Shown here piece after piece: positions 34,247 to 42,770 of a DNA stretch of 64,000 nucleotides; the first letter of the stretch is position 1, and each line of letters opens with the position of its first letter. The notes beneath the pieces are model-generated. The model saw only the letters and a list, made by a program, of their open reading frames with translations, did not search any database and was not told the origin of the DNA. The translations under genes and the position numbers were made by a program. Source of the DNA: Prevotella sp. (GTDB lineage Bacteria > Bacteroidota > Bacteroidia > Bacteroidales > Bacteroidaceae); assembly GCA_017617615.1 (NCBI GenBank), contig JAFZVV010000011.1, positions 1 through 64,000 of the forward strand. The letters are read 5' to 3'.

Positions 34247-35416
34247 TTACTTCTCGTTTTCCTCTTCCACACGGAACAGCACCTTCTGTCCTTCCTGCAC
34301 GTTGTTGGCTCCAACCGATACGATGCGGTCGCCTACTCCAAGTCCTGTGTTGATAATGACATCTTTGCCGTTGCCTGCGTCCGTCGTCGTCACAGTGACA
34401 GCCTTGGCGGTACTGTCGGGCATGACTTTGTAAACCAAAGCCTTGTCTTGTAAGCGCACCACGGCTGTCTGGGGCACCACCATCACATGGCTGCGGTTGA
34501 TGGGCAGTATGATGGTGCCTTGGGCACCAGAGAAGAGGTGTCCTTCAGGGTTGGGGAACGTGGCTTTGCAAGAAAGTGAACCAGTAGTAGCATCCACCAC
34601 GCCGGTCATGCTGGTGATGCGGCCCTTGTAAGGATACTCCGTACCGTTTTTCATCACAAAACTCACATCGGGAAGAGATGCCAGGTGGGCTGACCTGTCT
34701 GACTGTTTCATACCCGATGAAATACCACCTTCGATAATGGATTCCGTAACAGAGAACCATGCTTCCATCTGCCGGTTGCCGCTGACAATGGTCAGTTGAG
34801 TCATCGGTGTTACCTGGTCGCCGGCGAAGACGGGAATCTCACCGATGACACCCGACACAGGTGAGGTGATGGTGCAGAAGCCGAGGTTTACCTTTGCACG
34901 GTTCACTCCAGCCTGAGCCTGTGTGATGGCAGACTTGGCTTGACTGACAGCAGCCAGTGCTTGGTTGTAATTGTTCTTGGAGTTCTCCAACATATAACTG
35001 CTCACAATCTTCTTGTCAAACAGGTTCTTGTTGCTCTCATATTCCAACTTGGCACTGCTGGCCTGTGCCTGTGCGGCCTGGAGGTTGGCTTGGGCTGCCT
35101 GAAGGTTGGCTTGGGCAGACTCCAATTCATGCTGGGCATTGCGGGAGTCGATGATGAAGAGCGTCTGGCCTCTACTCACCTGCTGACCTTCGGTTACACA
35201 GATTTTCATCAATTGCCCACTGATCTGCGGAGAGATGGTCACATCGGCCTGCCCTTTCAATTTTGCACTAAACTTCATGGGCAAGACAATGTCTGATTCC
35301 TCAACTGTCAATGTCTCAAATGACGAGGGGGTTTCCTTGGGAATGTCAATCCCGCAGGATGCCATCCCAAAGACTGAAAGCACACAAGCCAATCTGATAA
35401 CATCTATTCGTTTCAT
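34247..35416 (-). CDS. RND efflux periplasmic adaptor lipoprotein (AcrA type)
   Basis: A 389-residue membrane fusion protein. The signal peptide ends in MASCG (lipobox, Cys about 21). The lipoyl halves flank a helical hairpin with Ala/Gln repeats (QANLQAAQANLQAAQAQ, about 100-120); a beta-barrel and membrane-proximal domain follow. It links the pump to the outer-membrane factor. It is the first gene of the operon. No consensus promoter was found in the 416 bases upstream. Confidence 0.93.
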   Translation of the reverse strand: MKRIDVIRLACVLSVFGMASCGIDIPKETPSSFETLTVEESDIVLPMKFSAKLKGQADVTISPQISGQLMKICVTEGQQVSRGQTLFIIDSRNAQHELESAQANLQAAQANLQAAQAQASSAKLEYESNKNLFDKKIVSSYMLENSKNNYNQALAAVSQAKSAITQAQAGVNRAKVNLGFCTITSPVSGVIGEIPVFAGDQVTPMTQLTIVSGNRQMEAWFSVTESIIEGGISSGMKQSDRSAHLASLPDVSFVMKNGTEYPYKGRITSMTGVVDATTGSLSCKATFPNPEGHLFSGAQGTIILPINRSHVMVVPQTAVVRLQDKALVYKVMPDSTAKAVTVTTTDAGNGKDVIINTGLGVGDRIVSVGANNVQEGQKVLFRVEEENEK

Positions 35417-35832
35417 TTCTTATAATATTTTGATTGTTATTTGTTCTTAAAATTGTTATTCTCGCCACTATGATTTATTGAAATCGTAAATACCTTAGCA
35501 ACAAACAACTGCATGAATATGTGCCGCGAAGATATTTGACTTTTCAAAGTAGTTTCAATAGATTTTTAAAGATATGGCAAAAATAGTGATAAAAAGTGAT
35601 AATATCATCGATTTATTTGGTTTTTTTCTCAAAATGTAGAATTTTACGATTATTCATTCAGAATTGTTTGAATAATAATAGAAAAAACTCCCCTCTGGAT
35701 AGTGGGATTGTGAAGAAATTCGATGATTGGGGAGAATACAAACAGGAACCCTCATTCTGGTACACATGACGGGCAAATACAAAGTACAGCCATCTTTCGA
35801 CGACTGTACTTTGTATTATTCTTCAACAAATG
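35417..35832. other. AT-rich upstream region of the RND operon
   Basis: No gene is seen. It includes an inverted repeat ATTATTCA/TGAATAAT at about 35648-35675, which could be a regulator site, and the terminator of the regulator gene at 35776-35817. I could not find a full -33/-7 promoter for the adaptor gene, so its promoter may need an activator. Confidence 0.45.
35776..35817 (-). terminator. Hairpin after the TPR-AraC regulator gene
   Basis: Perfect 14-bp arms (35776-35789 and 35804-35817) with a 14-base loop, 15 bases beyond the regulator stop. The transcript continues with a weak U-rich stretch only. Confidence 0.65.
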
Positions 35833-37527
35833 CTATTGTTGGACACGCCCTGTTTTTGCCTTTTCGAGGTACTGTGAGGGAGAAATACCGAAATATTTCT
35901 TGAAAGCCCTGGAGAAGTTGGGGGCATCGTTGTAGGCACAGAGCACAGCAATCTCGGTGATGTTGAGTTCGGGATGGTTGTCGAGTAGGTGTTGTGCCCG
36001 TTTCATGCGGAGTTGGGTAATGAAGTCCTGCGGTTTCTCACCAGCCACACTGGTGAGCCGTTGCCGGAACTGATAGAGGCTCATGCCCATCTGCTGAGCC
36101 ACGCCCTCGGCATCCACCTGGCCGTTGTGCATCATGCAGTTGACCGTGTTGATGGTCTTGTTGAGGAACTCCTTGTCGGCCTCGTTCAAAGTCTCCTTTT
36201 CGTTGTCACCCTGACGGTTTTCCAACATCTGGTCGTAGTCGATGGACAGTTGCCGGTATTTCTCACGCAAGGCATTGATGTCGGCAGTCAGTTCCTCGTT
36301 CAGTCTTCTCTGCCGCTTATGGCGTCGCGACATCACCCACCACACCCCTAACGCCAGGAGCAGCAAGGCGATGGCGATGGCAGTACCTGTGATAATCGAC
36401 CAGCGTTTGGCAGCCCGTTCCGCCTCGTTCTCTTTCTTCAGCCAGTCGTTGCCGAACTCAGCATTGTAGCGTGCCAGGCTCTCGGCAGAGGCATTGGTAT
36501 AGAGCGAATCCTTGAGGTCGTTGAAACGGTCGAGTTCCACCTTCGCACTGTCGGGCTGGGTGGTCCAAAGGCTTTCATAGAGCCCTCTTCTGGAATGCAT
36601 CTCGTTGGCCTTGTCGCCCATCTTCTGCAACAGGTTGGCTGCCTCCCTGTAATAGGGCACTGCCTCTGCTTCGCGTTTCTGGCAAAGCAGTGCCATACCC
36701 ATCTTGTTGTCGGCAATGGCCAGGGAATGCAAGTCACCAAGTTGGCGCAATGCCGGTATTACCTTTTCCAGCACCTCCTCGGCCTGTTTATAGTCGTGCA
36801 GGCCTATTAGTGCCGATGCTTTCTGCGAGAGTCGCAGCACAGCCTTGTCGTCATGGCCGAGTTGTTTCTCCAACTCATACGACTGCTCGGCATAGGGCAG
36901 TGCTTGCTTGTCGTTGCCCAGGGCGTGGTATACCTCCGAAGCCATGCCCAGAAGCACGGCCTGACGCGAAGGGTTGTTGGCCTTGCGTGCCATTTCCTGT
37001 CCCTTGAGGATATATTTCTCGGCTTCCTCGGGTTGGTTGGCACTCATGTAGATGGCAGAGAGCGTATTCAGGCTCGACGACATCATGTCGGGGTCGCCGC
37101 TCTTCTCGTCGATGGCATAGCAAAGTTTGGCATACTTCGCCGCAGACTTATAGTCTGCCAGACGGATGAAGACAACGGCCAGGAGGTTGAGGCAGTCCGA
37201 CTCCCCATCCTTTCCCTTCAGCAGCGGCAGGGCTTTCTCACCATATTCCACCGCCCGCTGATATTGTTGTTGGTCGTATAGATACTCCGCTGCCCAATAC
37301 CACACCTGCTGCCGAAGCGAGTCGGTGGACGTGGCATTATCGAACTGCAACAAAGAGTCGGTGAATTCTTCGTCGCTGAGCCATTTGAACAATTTGTTTG
37401 CTTCCTGTGCTTTACCTGTCTTCTCAAACTGCTGCAAGAGATTCTCGAACTCTCCTTCGGATGCAGACACTGTCAAAGAGAAGGACAAAAGCATCAAAAC
37501 GTATGCGTATCGCAATATCTTCTTCAT
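35833..37527 (-). CDS. TPR membrane regulator with AraC-type DNA-binding domain
   Basis: A 564-residue protein. Signal-like start (1-22), a periplasmic or surface-side helical part with TPR-type repeats (about 80-330), one membrane helix (about 375-395, WSIITGTAIAIALLLLALGVWW), a coiled stretch, and a C-terminal AraC domain (about 460-560) with the second helix-turn-helix ITEIAVLCAYNDAPNFSRAFKKYFG. This layout is common in Bacteroidetes and would couple an outside signal to transcription. The RND operon lies directly downstream in the same direction, so it is a candidate target. The ATG at 37527 begins the signal segment. Confidence 0.85.
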   Translation of the reverse strand: MKKILRYAYVLMLLSFSLTVSASEGEFENLLQQFEKTGKAQEANKLFKWLSDEEFTDSLLQFDNATSTDSLRQQVWYWAAEYLYDQQQYQRAVEYGEKALPLLKGKDGESDCLNLLAVVFIRLADYKSAAKYAKLCYAIDEKSGDPDMMSSSLNTLSAIYMSANQPEEAEKYILKGQEMARKANNPSRQAVLLGMASEVYHALGNDKQALPYAEQSYELEKQLGHDDKAVLRLSQKASALIGLHDYKQAEEVLEKVIPALRQLGDLHSLAIADNKMGMALLCQKREAEAVPYYREAANLLQKMGDKANEMHSRRGLYESLWTTQPDSAKVELDRFNDLKDSLYTNASAESLARYNAEFGNDWLKKENEAERAAKRWSIITGTAIAIALLLLALGVWWVMSRRHKRQRRLNEELTADINALREKYRQLSIDYDQMLENRQGDNEKETLNEADKEFLNKTINTVNCMMHNGQVDAEGVAQQMGMSLYQFRQRLTSVAGEKPQDFITQLRMKRAQHLLDNHPELNITEIAVLCAYNDAPNFSRAFKKYFGISPSQYLEKAKTGRVQQ

Positions 37528-37535
37528 TACGGCTG

Positions 37536-37567
37536 CAAAATTAGGACAAGTTGAGGGAAAAACCAAA
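37536..37567 (-). promoter_or_regulatory. Promoter of the TPR-AraC regulator
   Basis: Minus-strand TTTG (37564-37567), 20 bases, TAATTTTG (37536-37543). The -7 box ends only 9 bases before the ATG, so the 5' leader should be only a few bases long. Confidence 0.7.
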
Positions 37568-37639
37568 TAAATGAAGGTTTTTCCTATTGGCAGACAACCC
37601 ACAACCCAAGAAATCCAAAGGCAGCGATGTCAAAAAGAG

Positions 37640-37720
37640 TCGCAAAGCATATGTCCCTTTAACTTCCCTTTAACTTCCTTTTAACTACCCTTTAACTTCC
37701 CTTCAAAAATACTCCCCTTC
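37640..37720. repeat. TTTAACTTCCC tandem repeat, copy B
   Basis: GCAAAGCATATGTCCC followed by four CTTTAACTTCCC-like units, ending in CCCTTCAAAAA. It is the second copy of the element at 20698-20785. Confidence 0.75.
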
Positions 37721-37754
37721 CGTTGAGCAAATGCGAAACATAAACAAGGATATA

Positions 37755-38327
37755 TCATAGCACCTCGAATTCAAACCGCTGTCCCTTGCTGTTGGTGAAG
37801 ATACCCGAATAATAGTCACCCCGCGCCTCATACTGACCATTGAAAGTGCCGGTATGACTACCTTTCTGGGTGTATTCTCTCAACACGAGTTTGTGTGAGC
37901 CCGTAATGTTGATAGGCTCCAACCTCACTATCTCGAGCGAGAAATGCGAGTGAGGCCGCTCGTTGTAATAGTAATAGCCAATGATGTCGCCTTCGTCCAC
38001 ATCACTGAGGTCTCTCAAAAACATCGTAATGGAATAGGGTCCGATAGTGCCTTCCATGCACATGTAATCGTCAGTATCATCGGCTTCGATTTCCTTGTTG
38101 TCAAGACCGTTGTCGTCAGTGACAGCGAGCCCTTCGTCTACGCTCGACTGAGATGGTGAAAGGGCAGTGTCTTCCATGGCCTTTTCTTTCAGGCGTTGTT
38201 CTACCTTGGCATCAACCAACGAGTCTATATTCGGTATAGTAGTACCTTTCTCTTTCTTTACACATCCGGAAAGAGAGGCTGCAAGCAAGAAAAAGGACAA
38301 CACGACACATGATTTGACAAAATCCAT
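37755..38327 (-). CDS. Lipoprotein of unknown function
   Basis: A 190-residue protein whose signal peptide ends in SLSGCVKK (lipobox, Cys about 22). A Ser/Asp/Glu-rich linker (about 60-88) is followed by a beta-rich domain of about 100 residues, with Y-Y-Y-Y-N-E and a closing G-I-F-T-N-S-K-G-Q-R-F-E-F. No family is recognised. A -7-like TAATTTTG at 38372-38379 (minus) lies 45 bases upstream. Likely a single-gene unit. Confidence 0.65.
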   Translation of the reverse strand: MDFVKSCVVLSFFLLAASLSGCVKKEKGTTIPNIDSLVDAKVEQRLKEKAMEDTALSPSQSSVDEGLAVTDDNGLDNKEIEADDTDDYMCMEGTIGPYSITMFLRDLSDVDEGDIIGYYYYNERPHSHFSLEIVRLEPINITGSHKLVLREYTQKGSHTGTFNGQYEARGDYYSGIFTNSKGQRFEFEVL

Positions 38328-38501
38328 AAATTTTTAGTTTTAAATGTAGGTAATAGCAATACTTAGATATGCAAAATTATAGGAAATCTTTTAAAAAAGC
38401 CCTATTAACCCATGATAATTTCTAAACAATTTCTAAACATGGAAGAACAAGCCATATTTTGTACTTCTTCCCAACACAGGGGAATAAGCCTGTTTTGGAG
38501 A

Positions 38502-38933
38502 TTACAAGTCCTTTTTCATCCGATAACAGGTGAAAGTCTCACCGACTATAGCCTCTGAGCTGTCAGACACATAGCCCATCGTCTCGTAGAAGTGAGTCTT
38601 GTTCTCACGGCTCTCGACCACAGCAGTGGTATAGCCCAGTTCACGGGCCCAGACTTCCGCTTCCCTGACCACTCTGGTGCCAAGGCCCTGATGGCGGTAC
38701 TCGGGTAACACGACGATACGCCCCAGCATCATGTGGCTTGCATCAATCGGATAGAGACGACACGTGGCCACGGGCAAGTAGTCATCGACAGCCACGACAT
38801 ATATGGTCTCGGGCGTGTCGTGCTCATCAAACTCTGCCTGTAGGGGAATCTGGTGCTTCCTCGCCATCGCCTGAATGCGTACATAGTAGGCTCCTGCCTG
38901 CTCGGCTGTCTTTGTCGCCCTAATGATTTCCAT
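38502..38933 (-). CDS. GNAT family N-acetyltransferase
   Basis: A 143-residue acetyltransferase. The acetyl-CoA loop is EYRHQGLGTRVV (R-x-x-G-x-G type, about residues 78-89), preceded by strand 4 with L-G-R-I-V-V-L-P, and followed by T-H-F-Y-E-T-M-G-Y at the usual place. It resembles small ElaA-like or phosphinothricin-like GNATs. Substrate unknown. Complete; stands alone. Confidence 0.82.
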   Translation of the reverse strand: MEIIRATKTAEQAGAYYVRIQAMARKHQIPLQAEFDEHDTPETIYVVAVDDYLPVATCRLYPIDASHMMLGRIVVLPEYRHQGLGTRVVREAEVWARELGYTTAVVESRENKTHFYETMGYVSDSSEAIVGETFTCYRMKKDL

Positions 38934-39034
38934 CTTTTCGGGTTAATAGTATGGTGTTAGTCAAGATGAAGCAACAAATCTCAATTATTCGGTCTTCTTC
39001 ATGGGGAAAAAGAAATAGGAAAACTCGTTATACA

Positions 39035-39496
39035 TCAAGATCCGTTGGTAGTGACAATCTTTTCTAGTGTGGTAGAACAAAAGACGTGAGAGCCTGTGTG
39101 CCAAAGATTGTTCGGGTCGCCCCAGTTACCATACATCAAGGCTTCGCCCATGACCATACATTCTACCGTAATGTCATCGTTGTTGGTAAAATATCCTAAT
39201 TGTCCGCAATTGTCGAAATACACATATCCGTCTTGAATACAACTATCAGGTATCGTATATGGTTTTCCATGAACCCATTGATCCGGATTGTCACCTGATT
39301 TCTGCAGTCCTGGTATTCCGTTCGTCTCAAAATAGAATTCGCCTCCTACAGAAGAATCCACTAATCCACCGATATCCATGACATCTTCCACTTTTACTCT
39401 CCACAATTCTGTAGCTTCACATGCAGCCACAAAAGCATTGGGCGTGAACTGCTCCACAACCATTAGAGGACGGCGGTATTCTTTCAATGTCTTCAT
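39035..39496 (-). CDS. Small protein with VEQFTPN leader, paralogue 1
   Basis: A 153-residue protein with no ordinary signal peptide. Its head, K-E-Y-x-R-P-L-M then VEQFTPNAFVAAC, is nearly the same as that of the gene at 39740-40213. The remainder differs and is rich in Gly, Asn, Asp and aromatic residues, with four Cys in all. Proteins with such a head are frequent in gut Bacteroidales and their role is unknown. The ATG at 39496 was chosen because it places the shared head at the N-terminus; the frame is open further to 39607. A -7-like TATATTTG lies at 39595-39602 (minus). Confidence 0.6.
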   Translation of the reverse strand: MKTLKEYRRPLMVVEQFTPNAFVAACEATELWRVKVEDVMDIGGLVDSSVGGEFYFETNGIPGLQKSGDNPDQWVHGKPYTIPDSCIQDGYVYFDNCGQLGYFTNNDDITVECMVMGEALMYGNWGDPNNLWHTGSHVFCSTTLEKIVTTNGS

Positions 39497-39594
39497 GTTA
39501 TTCTTCGATGGTATTCTAGTTCCCATTTGCCAACAGGAAAGATAGCAGGAAATATCAAGAAACAATGTTATCGTTTGACAAAGCGAATAGGTTG

Positions 39595-39602
39595 CAAATA
39601 TA
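39595..39602 (-). promoter_or_regulatory. -7 box of VEQFTPN paralogue 1
   Basis: Minus-strand TATATTTG. The surrounding bases (GCGAATAG then GTTGCAAATATA on the plus strand) match those upstream of paralogue 2. Confidence 0.5.
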
Positions 39603-39739
39603 AACAAATAATTGCCATGATAGTACTATTTGTTAGCAGACCTTATCGGATTTAACTTTCTTTTGCAATTTCTGCAACTACGAAACTGCTTTTGTGAAGG
39701 TCATGAAATGGATTCCTTACTATCTTGATTGATTACGTT

Positions 39740-40213
39740 TCATGATGCGGTAGAAATAACCCCAGAACCATCATCAGCGAAAAAAATTCTGGCTTCATGA
39801 TCATAATACTGATAATGAATTTTAATCTTCGCATATAATAAAGGAACAAAGTTACTTCCCGAATAATCATAATATGAAGAACCCTCAGGGTGCAAATTGG
39901 TATCATAGTCGAAAGACCCCTGTCCCACATACATATATCCCAAGGCACCATTTTCTTCATAACGGCCTTGTTCGATTATTTCAAAGTGTCCTGCAAGAAC
40001 CATATCAGTATGAGGAGACCCTAAGTAATTAGGACCTGTATTTCTGTCCTCCCCAGAATTGAAATAACCATTCCTATTACTATCTACGCAATAGAGACCC
40101 GATAGTCTTGGGGCATTACCCGCGACGCACCCCGCCACAAACTCATTGGGCGTGAATTGCTCCACAATCATAAAAGGACGATGGTATTCTTTTACTTTCT
40201 TTGGATTCACCAT
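39740..40213 (-). CDS. Small protein with VEQFTPN leader, paralogue 2
   Basis: A 157-residue protein. The head K-E-Y-H-R-P-F-M then VEQFTPNEFVAGC matches paralogue 1. The body has DSNRNGYFNSGED (about 45-57), shaped like a calcium-binding D-x-N-x-D-G loop, and many Tyr and Gly residues. There is no typical signal peptide. It lies 243 bases upstream of paralogue 1, in the same direction, with its own promoter-like site. Function unknown; a precursor whose head is a leader for export or processing is one reading. Confidence 0.6.
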   Translation of the reverse strand: MVNPKKVKEYHRPFMIVEQFTPNEFVAGCVAGNAPRLSGLYCVDSNRNGYFNSGEDRNTGPNYLGSPHTDMVLAGHFEIIEQGRYEENGALGYMYVGQGSFDYDTNLHPEGSSYYDYSGSNFVPLLYAKIKIHYQYYDHEARIFFADDGSGVISTAS

Positions 40214-40308
40214 ACAAGTCTAGTTTTCACTCCCCAAACAATGAGGGCTATGATGTAACAACAATAAATGAGAAACGTTTCGTTTGTGTTGATAGATCGA
40301 ATAGCGTG

Positions 40309-40338
40309 CAAATATAGCGAATTAATGGCAATGACAAA
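40309..40338 (-). promoter_or_regulatory. Promoter-like site of VEQFTPN paralogue 2
   Basis: Minus-strand TTTG (40335-40338), 18 bases, TATATTTG (40309-40316). The spacing is one base shorter than the usual range. Confidence 0.5.
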
Positions 40339-40393
40339 TTTCAGTGTGAAAAAACACCTTTGAATTTAACGTTTTTTTACCATTCCCGCTGGT

Positions 40394-41380
40394 TCAAAAC
40401 TCCACATAAGGCACCAGCCGCTCTATCTCTTGAGGGGGGAACTCCGGCGAGAGGGAGAGGTCGCTGAGGCTATGGATAGGGCCTTTCAGCCGTCGGTACT
40501 CGGTAATGGCCTTGGCCTGGTAGAAATTGAGGTAGGGATGGCTGCGCAGTTGACTGAGCGACAGTTTGTTGAGGTTAAGCCGGCGGAAAGGGCCATTGCC
40601 TACATCGAAGAATGCCAACGCCTCCTCGGGGAAGCCCTCTATCTCGAGTAGTTGCCTCACGTCGGCAAAGCCCCCCAGACGGTCGCGGTAGGCCACGATT
40701 CTCCGGGCATAATAACTTCCTATGCCTGGTACTTTCTTCAGCATCGTTGTATCCGCCACATTCAAGCCCACATGCTCGCCCACCTTCAGTTTCACCGGAT
40801 AGCGCACCGTGTCGCGCGCATAGAAAGTTGGCGTGGCTGCATCTCCCCCGACTTCCTTTTCCGAACCTCTGTCGTAGGAACCGTGCGAAGACGAGCCATA
40901 ACCATTGCGAGGCGCATGATAGGACCTGTTGCGTCCATAGACCTCGGAAGCCGGACGGTAGTCGGGCGAGATACGGATATAGGGTTGCAGCTCACGGTAT
41001 TGCTTCACCGTGAGGCCATAGACACGGGCGAAGTCAGATGGTTCACGATATACCCCACCCTTGGCCCGGTATTTCAGGATATTGCGCACCTGCCAAGGCT
41101 GCAGGCCTAAACGAATCAACTGGCTGCTGTCGGCAGTGTTGGGGTCGAAGACAAAGCGCTCGGGTGAGAAGTTGGTGGGCTGGCCGTCGGAAGGACCTGA
41201 AGACTCAGGACGTAAGGAATAATCGGTACTATCGGGATAGCCGCTATTGTCTGACAAGCCCGTGGTGGTGTTTCTCCCCAAGAAGAAGATGGCCAGCAAT
41301 GCCGCTACGATGACACACAAAGCCACCACGATCACCTTTCTGTCGGACTTCTGGAAATAGAAAAACTCCTTCAACGACAT
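40394..41380 (-). CDS. Helix-hairpin-helix (ComEA-like) protein
   Basis: A 328-residue protein with one membrane helix near the start (about 16-35) and several HhH modules in the rest. These include F-D-P-N-T-A-D-S-S-Q-L-I-R-L-G-L (about 90), V-A-D-T-T-M-L-K-K-V-P-G-I-G-S-Y-Y-A (about 205-225) and L-N-K-L-S-L-S-Q-L-R-S-H-P-Y (about 270). ComEA-type HhH proteins bind DNA in natural transformation, but long multi-HhH forms in Bacteroidetes have no proven role. It follows the NSS gene after 13 bases. Confidence 0.78.
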   Translation of the reverse strand: MSLKEFFYFQKSDRKVIVVALCVIVAALLAIFFLGRNTTTGLSDNSGYPDSTDYSLRPESSGPSDGQPTNFSPERFVFDPNTADSSQLIRLGLQPWQVRNILKYRAKGGVYREPSDFARVYGLTVKQYRELQPYIRISPDYRPASEVYGRNRSYHAPRNGYGSSSHGSYDRGSEKEVGGDAATPTFYARDTVRYPVKLKVGEHVGLNVADTTMLKKVPGIGSYYARRIVAYRDRLGGFADVRQLLEIEGFPEEALAFFDVGNGPFRRLNLNKLSLSQLRSHPYLNFYQAKAITEYRRLKGPIHSLSDLSLSPEFPPQEIERLVPYVEF

Positions 41381-41393
41381 AGCCTGACGGTTT

Positions 41394-42770
41394 TCAAATC
41401 ACCCCAAGTTGATGCAGGAAAATAGCCATGATGCACAACGGGCATACGAAACGCACGAAGAAGAGGAACACGCCGAAGGATGCTTTCGTCACCGTAGAAT
41501 AATTGGTATACTCATCGTGCACCAACTTCCGAGGCACATACCACCCCACGAAGAGACAGGTGAGCAGCGAACCCAGCGGCAACAGCACTTTCGCCGTGAG
41601 TGCATCGCAGAAGTCGAGCAGATTGAGGCCCATCACCTTCACGTCGTCGAGCATGCCGCACGACAATGAGCAGAGCACGCTGATTATACAACAGACCACA
41701 GTGACCACCAAAGCCCCTTTCCCTCGTGAAATATGGAACTCCTCATGGAAGAATGCCGTTCCTATCTCATGCATAGAGATAGTGGAAGTAAGCGCTGCCA
41801 GGGAGAGAAGGGCGTAGAAGAGGATGGATATGACATATCCCACGGCAGGCACGCCGCCAAAGGCCTGATGGAACACATTGGGCAGGGTGATGAAGATGAG
41901 CGATGGCCCGGAGTCGGGGTTCACCCCCACCGAGAACGCCGCCGGGAAGATCATCAGTCCGGCAAGCACCGCCACAAGGGTATCGAGGAGGGCTATCTGC
42001 ACGGCAGAACTCACGAGTTTGGTCTGCCTGGAAAAATACGAGGCATATGTGCACAGGCACGCCGTACCCAGACTGAGGGAGAAGAAGGCCTGGCCGAGGG
42101 CATCGAAAATGGTGCTACGGTTGATTTTGGAGAAATCGGGATGGAAGAGGAACGACACCCCCTTGCCTGCCCCCGGCAACATACATGCCGCCACGATGAT
42201 TACCACAAGCAGCACGAGGAGGGTGGGCATGAACAGTTTCGAAGCCTTTTCTATGCCATTGCGAATCCCCCTCACCACCACCAAGTGGGTAAGCACTACG
42301 AACCCTATCGCCCACAGCGTGGGCTTCCAGGGGTCGGTGGAAAACGACTTGAAATACCGGAGCACATAGTCGGCATCGCCCGACACCTGTCCCATCAGCG
42401 AGGCAAGGAAATACTGCAGGCACCAACCTGCCACTACGGCATAGAACCCCAGGATAATCATCGAGGTGAGCACGCCCAGATAACCGATGACACGAAACGG
42501 CGTGCGGCCAGCCAACTGCCGGTAAGCCCTCGCGGCATTGGCACCCGAGGAACGGCCTACCACAAACTCAGCCACCATGCCCGGCACACCAAGCATCAGC
42601 ACGAACAACAGATAGAGAATGATGAAGGCTGCCCCGCCGTTCATTCCCGTCATATAGGGAAACCGCCAGATATTGCCCAGTCCTACTGCCGACCCTGCCG
42701 TGGCCAGGATTATGCCCAACTTGCTGCCGAAACTGCCTCTGCCATTCTCTGCCATAACGTCTGGGGTCAA
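41394..42770 (-). CDS. Sodium-dependent transporter, NSS/SNF family, copy 1
   Basis: A 458-residue inner-membrane symporter of the neurotransmitter:sodium family (LeuT fold). The sodium-site block GSAVGLGNIWRFPYM lies in helix 1, and about 11-12 helices follow. Bacterial members bring in amino acids with Na+; the substrate here is unknown. The ATG at 42770 overlaps the stop of copy 2 by 4 bases; an ATG at 42755 is also possible and would align better with copy 2. The two copies are clearly related along their length. Confidence 0.92.
   Translation of the reverse strand: MTPDVMAENGRGSFGSKLGIILATAGSAVGLGNIWRFPYMTGMNGGAAFIILYLLFVLMLGVPGMVAEFVVGRSSGANAARAYRQLAGRTPFRVIGYLGVLTSMIILGFYAVVAGWCLQYFLASLMGQVSGDADYVLRYFKSFSTDPWKPTLWAIGFVVLTHLVVVRGIRNGIEKASKLFMPTLLVLLVVIIVAACMLPGAGKGVSFLFHPDFSKINRSTIFDALGQAFFSLSLGTACLCTYASYFSRQTKLVSSAVQIALLDTLVAVLAGLMIFPAAFSVGVNPDSGPSLIFITLPNVFHQAFGGVPAVGYVISILFYALLSLAALTSTISMHEIGTAFFHEEFHISRGKGALVVTVVCCIISVLCSLSCGMLDDVKVMGLNLLDFCDALTAKVLLPLGSLLTCLFVGWYVPRKLVHDEYTNYSTVTKASFGVFLFFVRFVCPLCIMAIFLHQLGVI

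Noticed and set aside
39497..39607. N-terminal extension of the first leader paralogue (Leu/Phe/Cys-rich)
   Set aside because: It runs across the -7 box and the paralogue starts right at the shared head, so the extension is unlikely to be translated.
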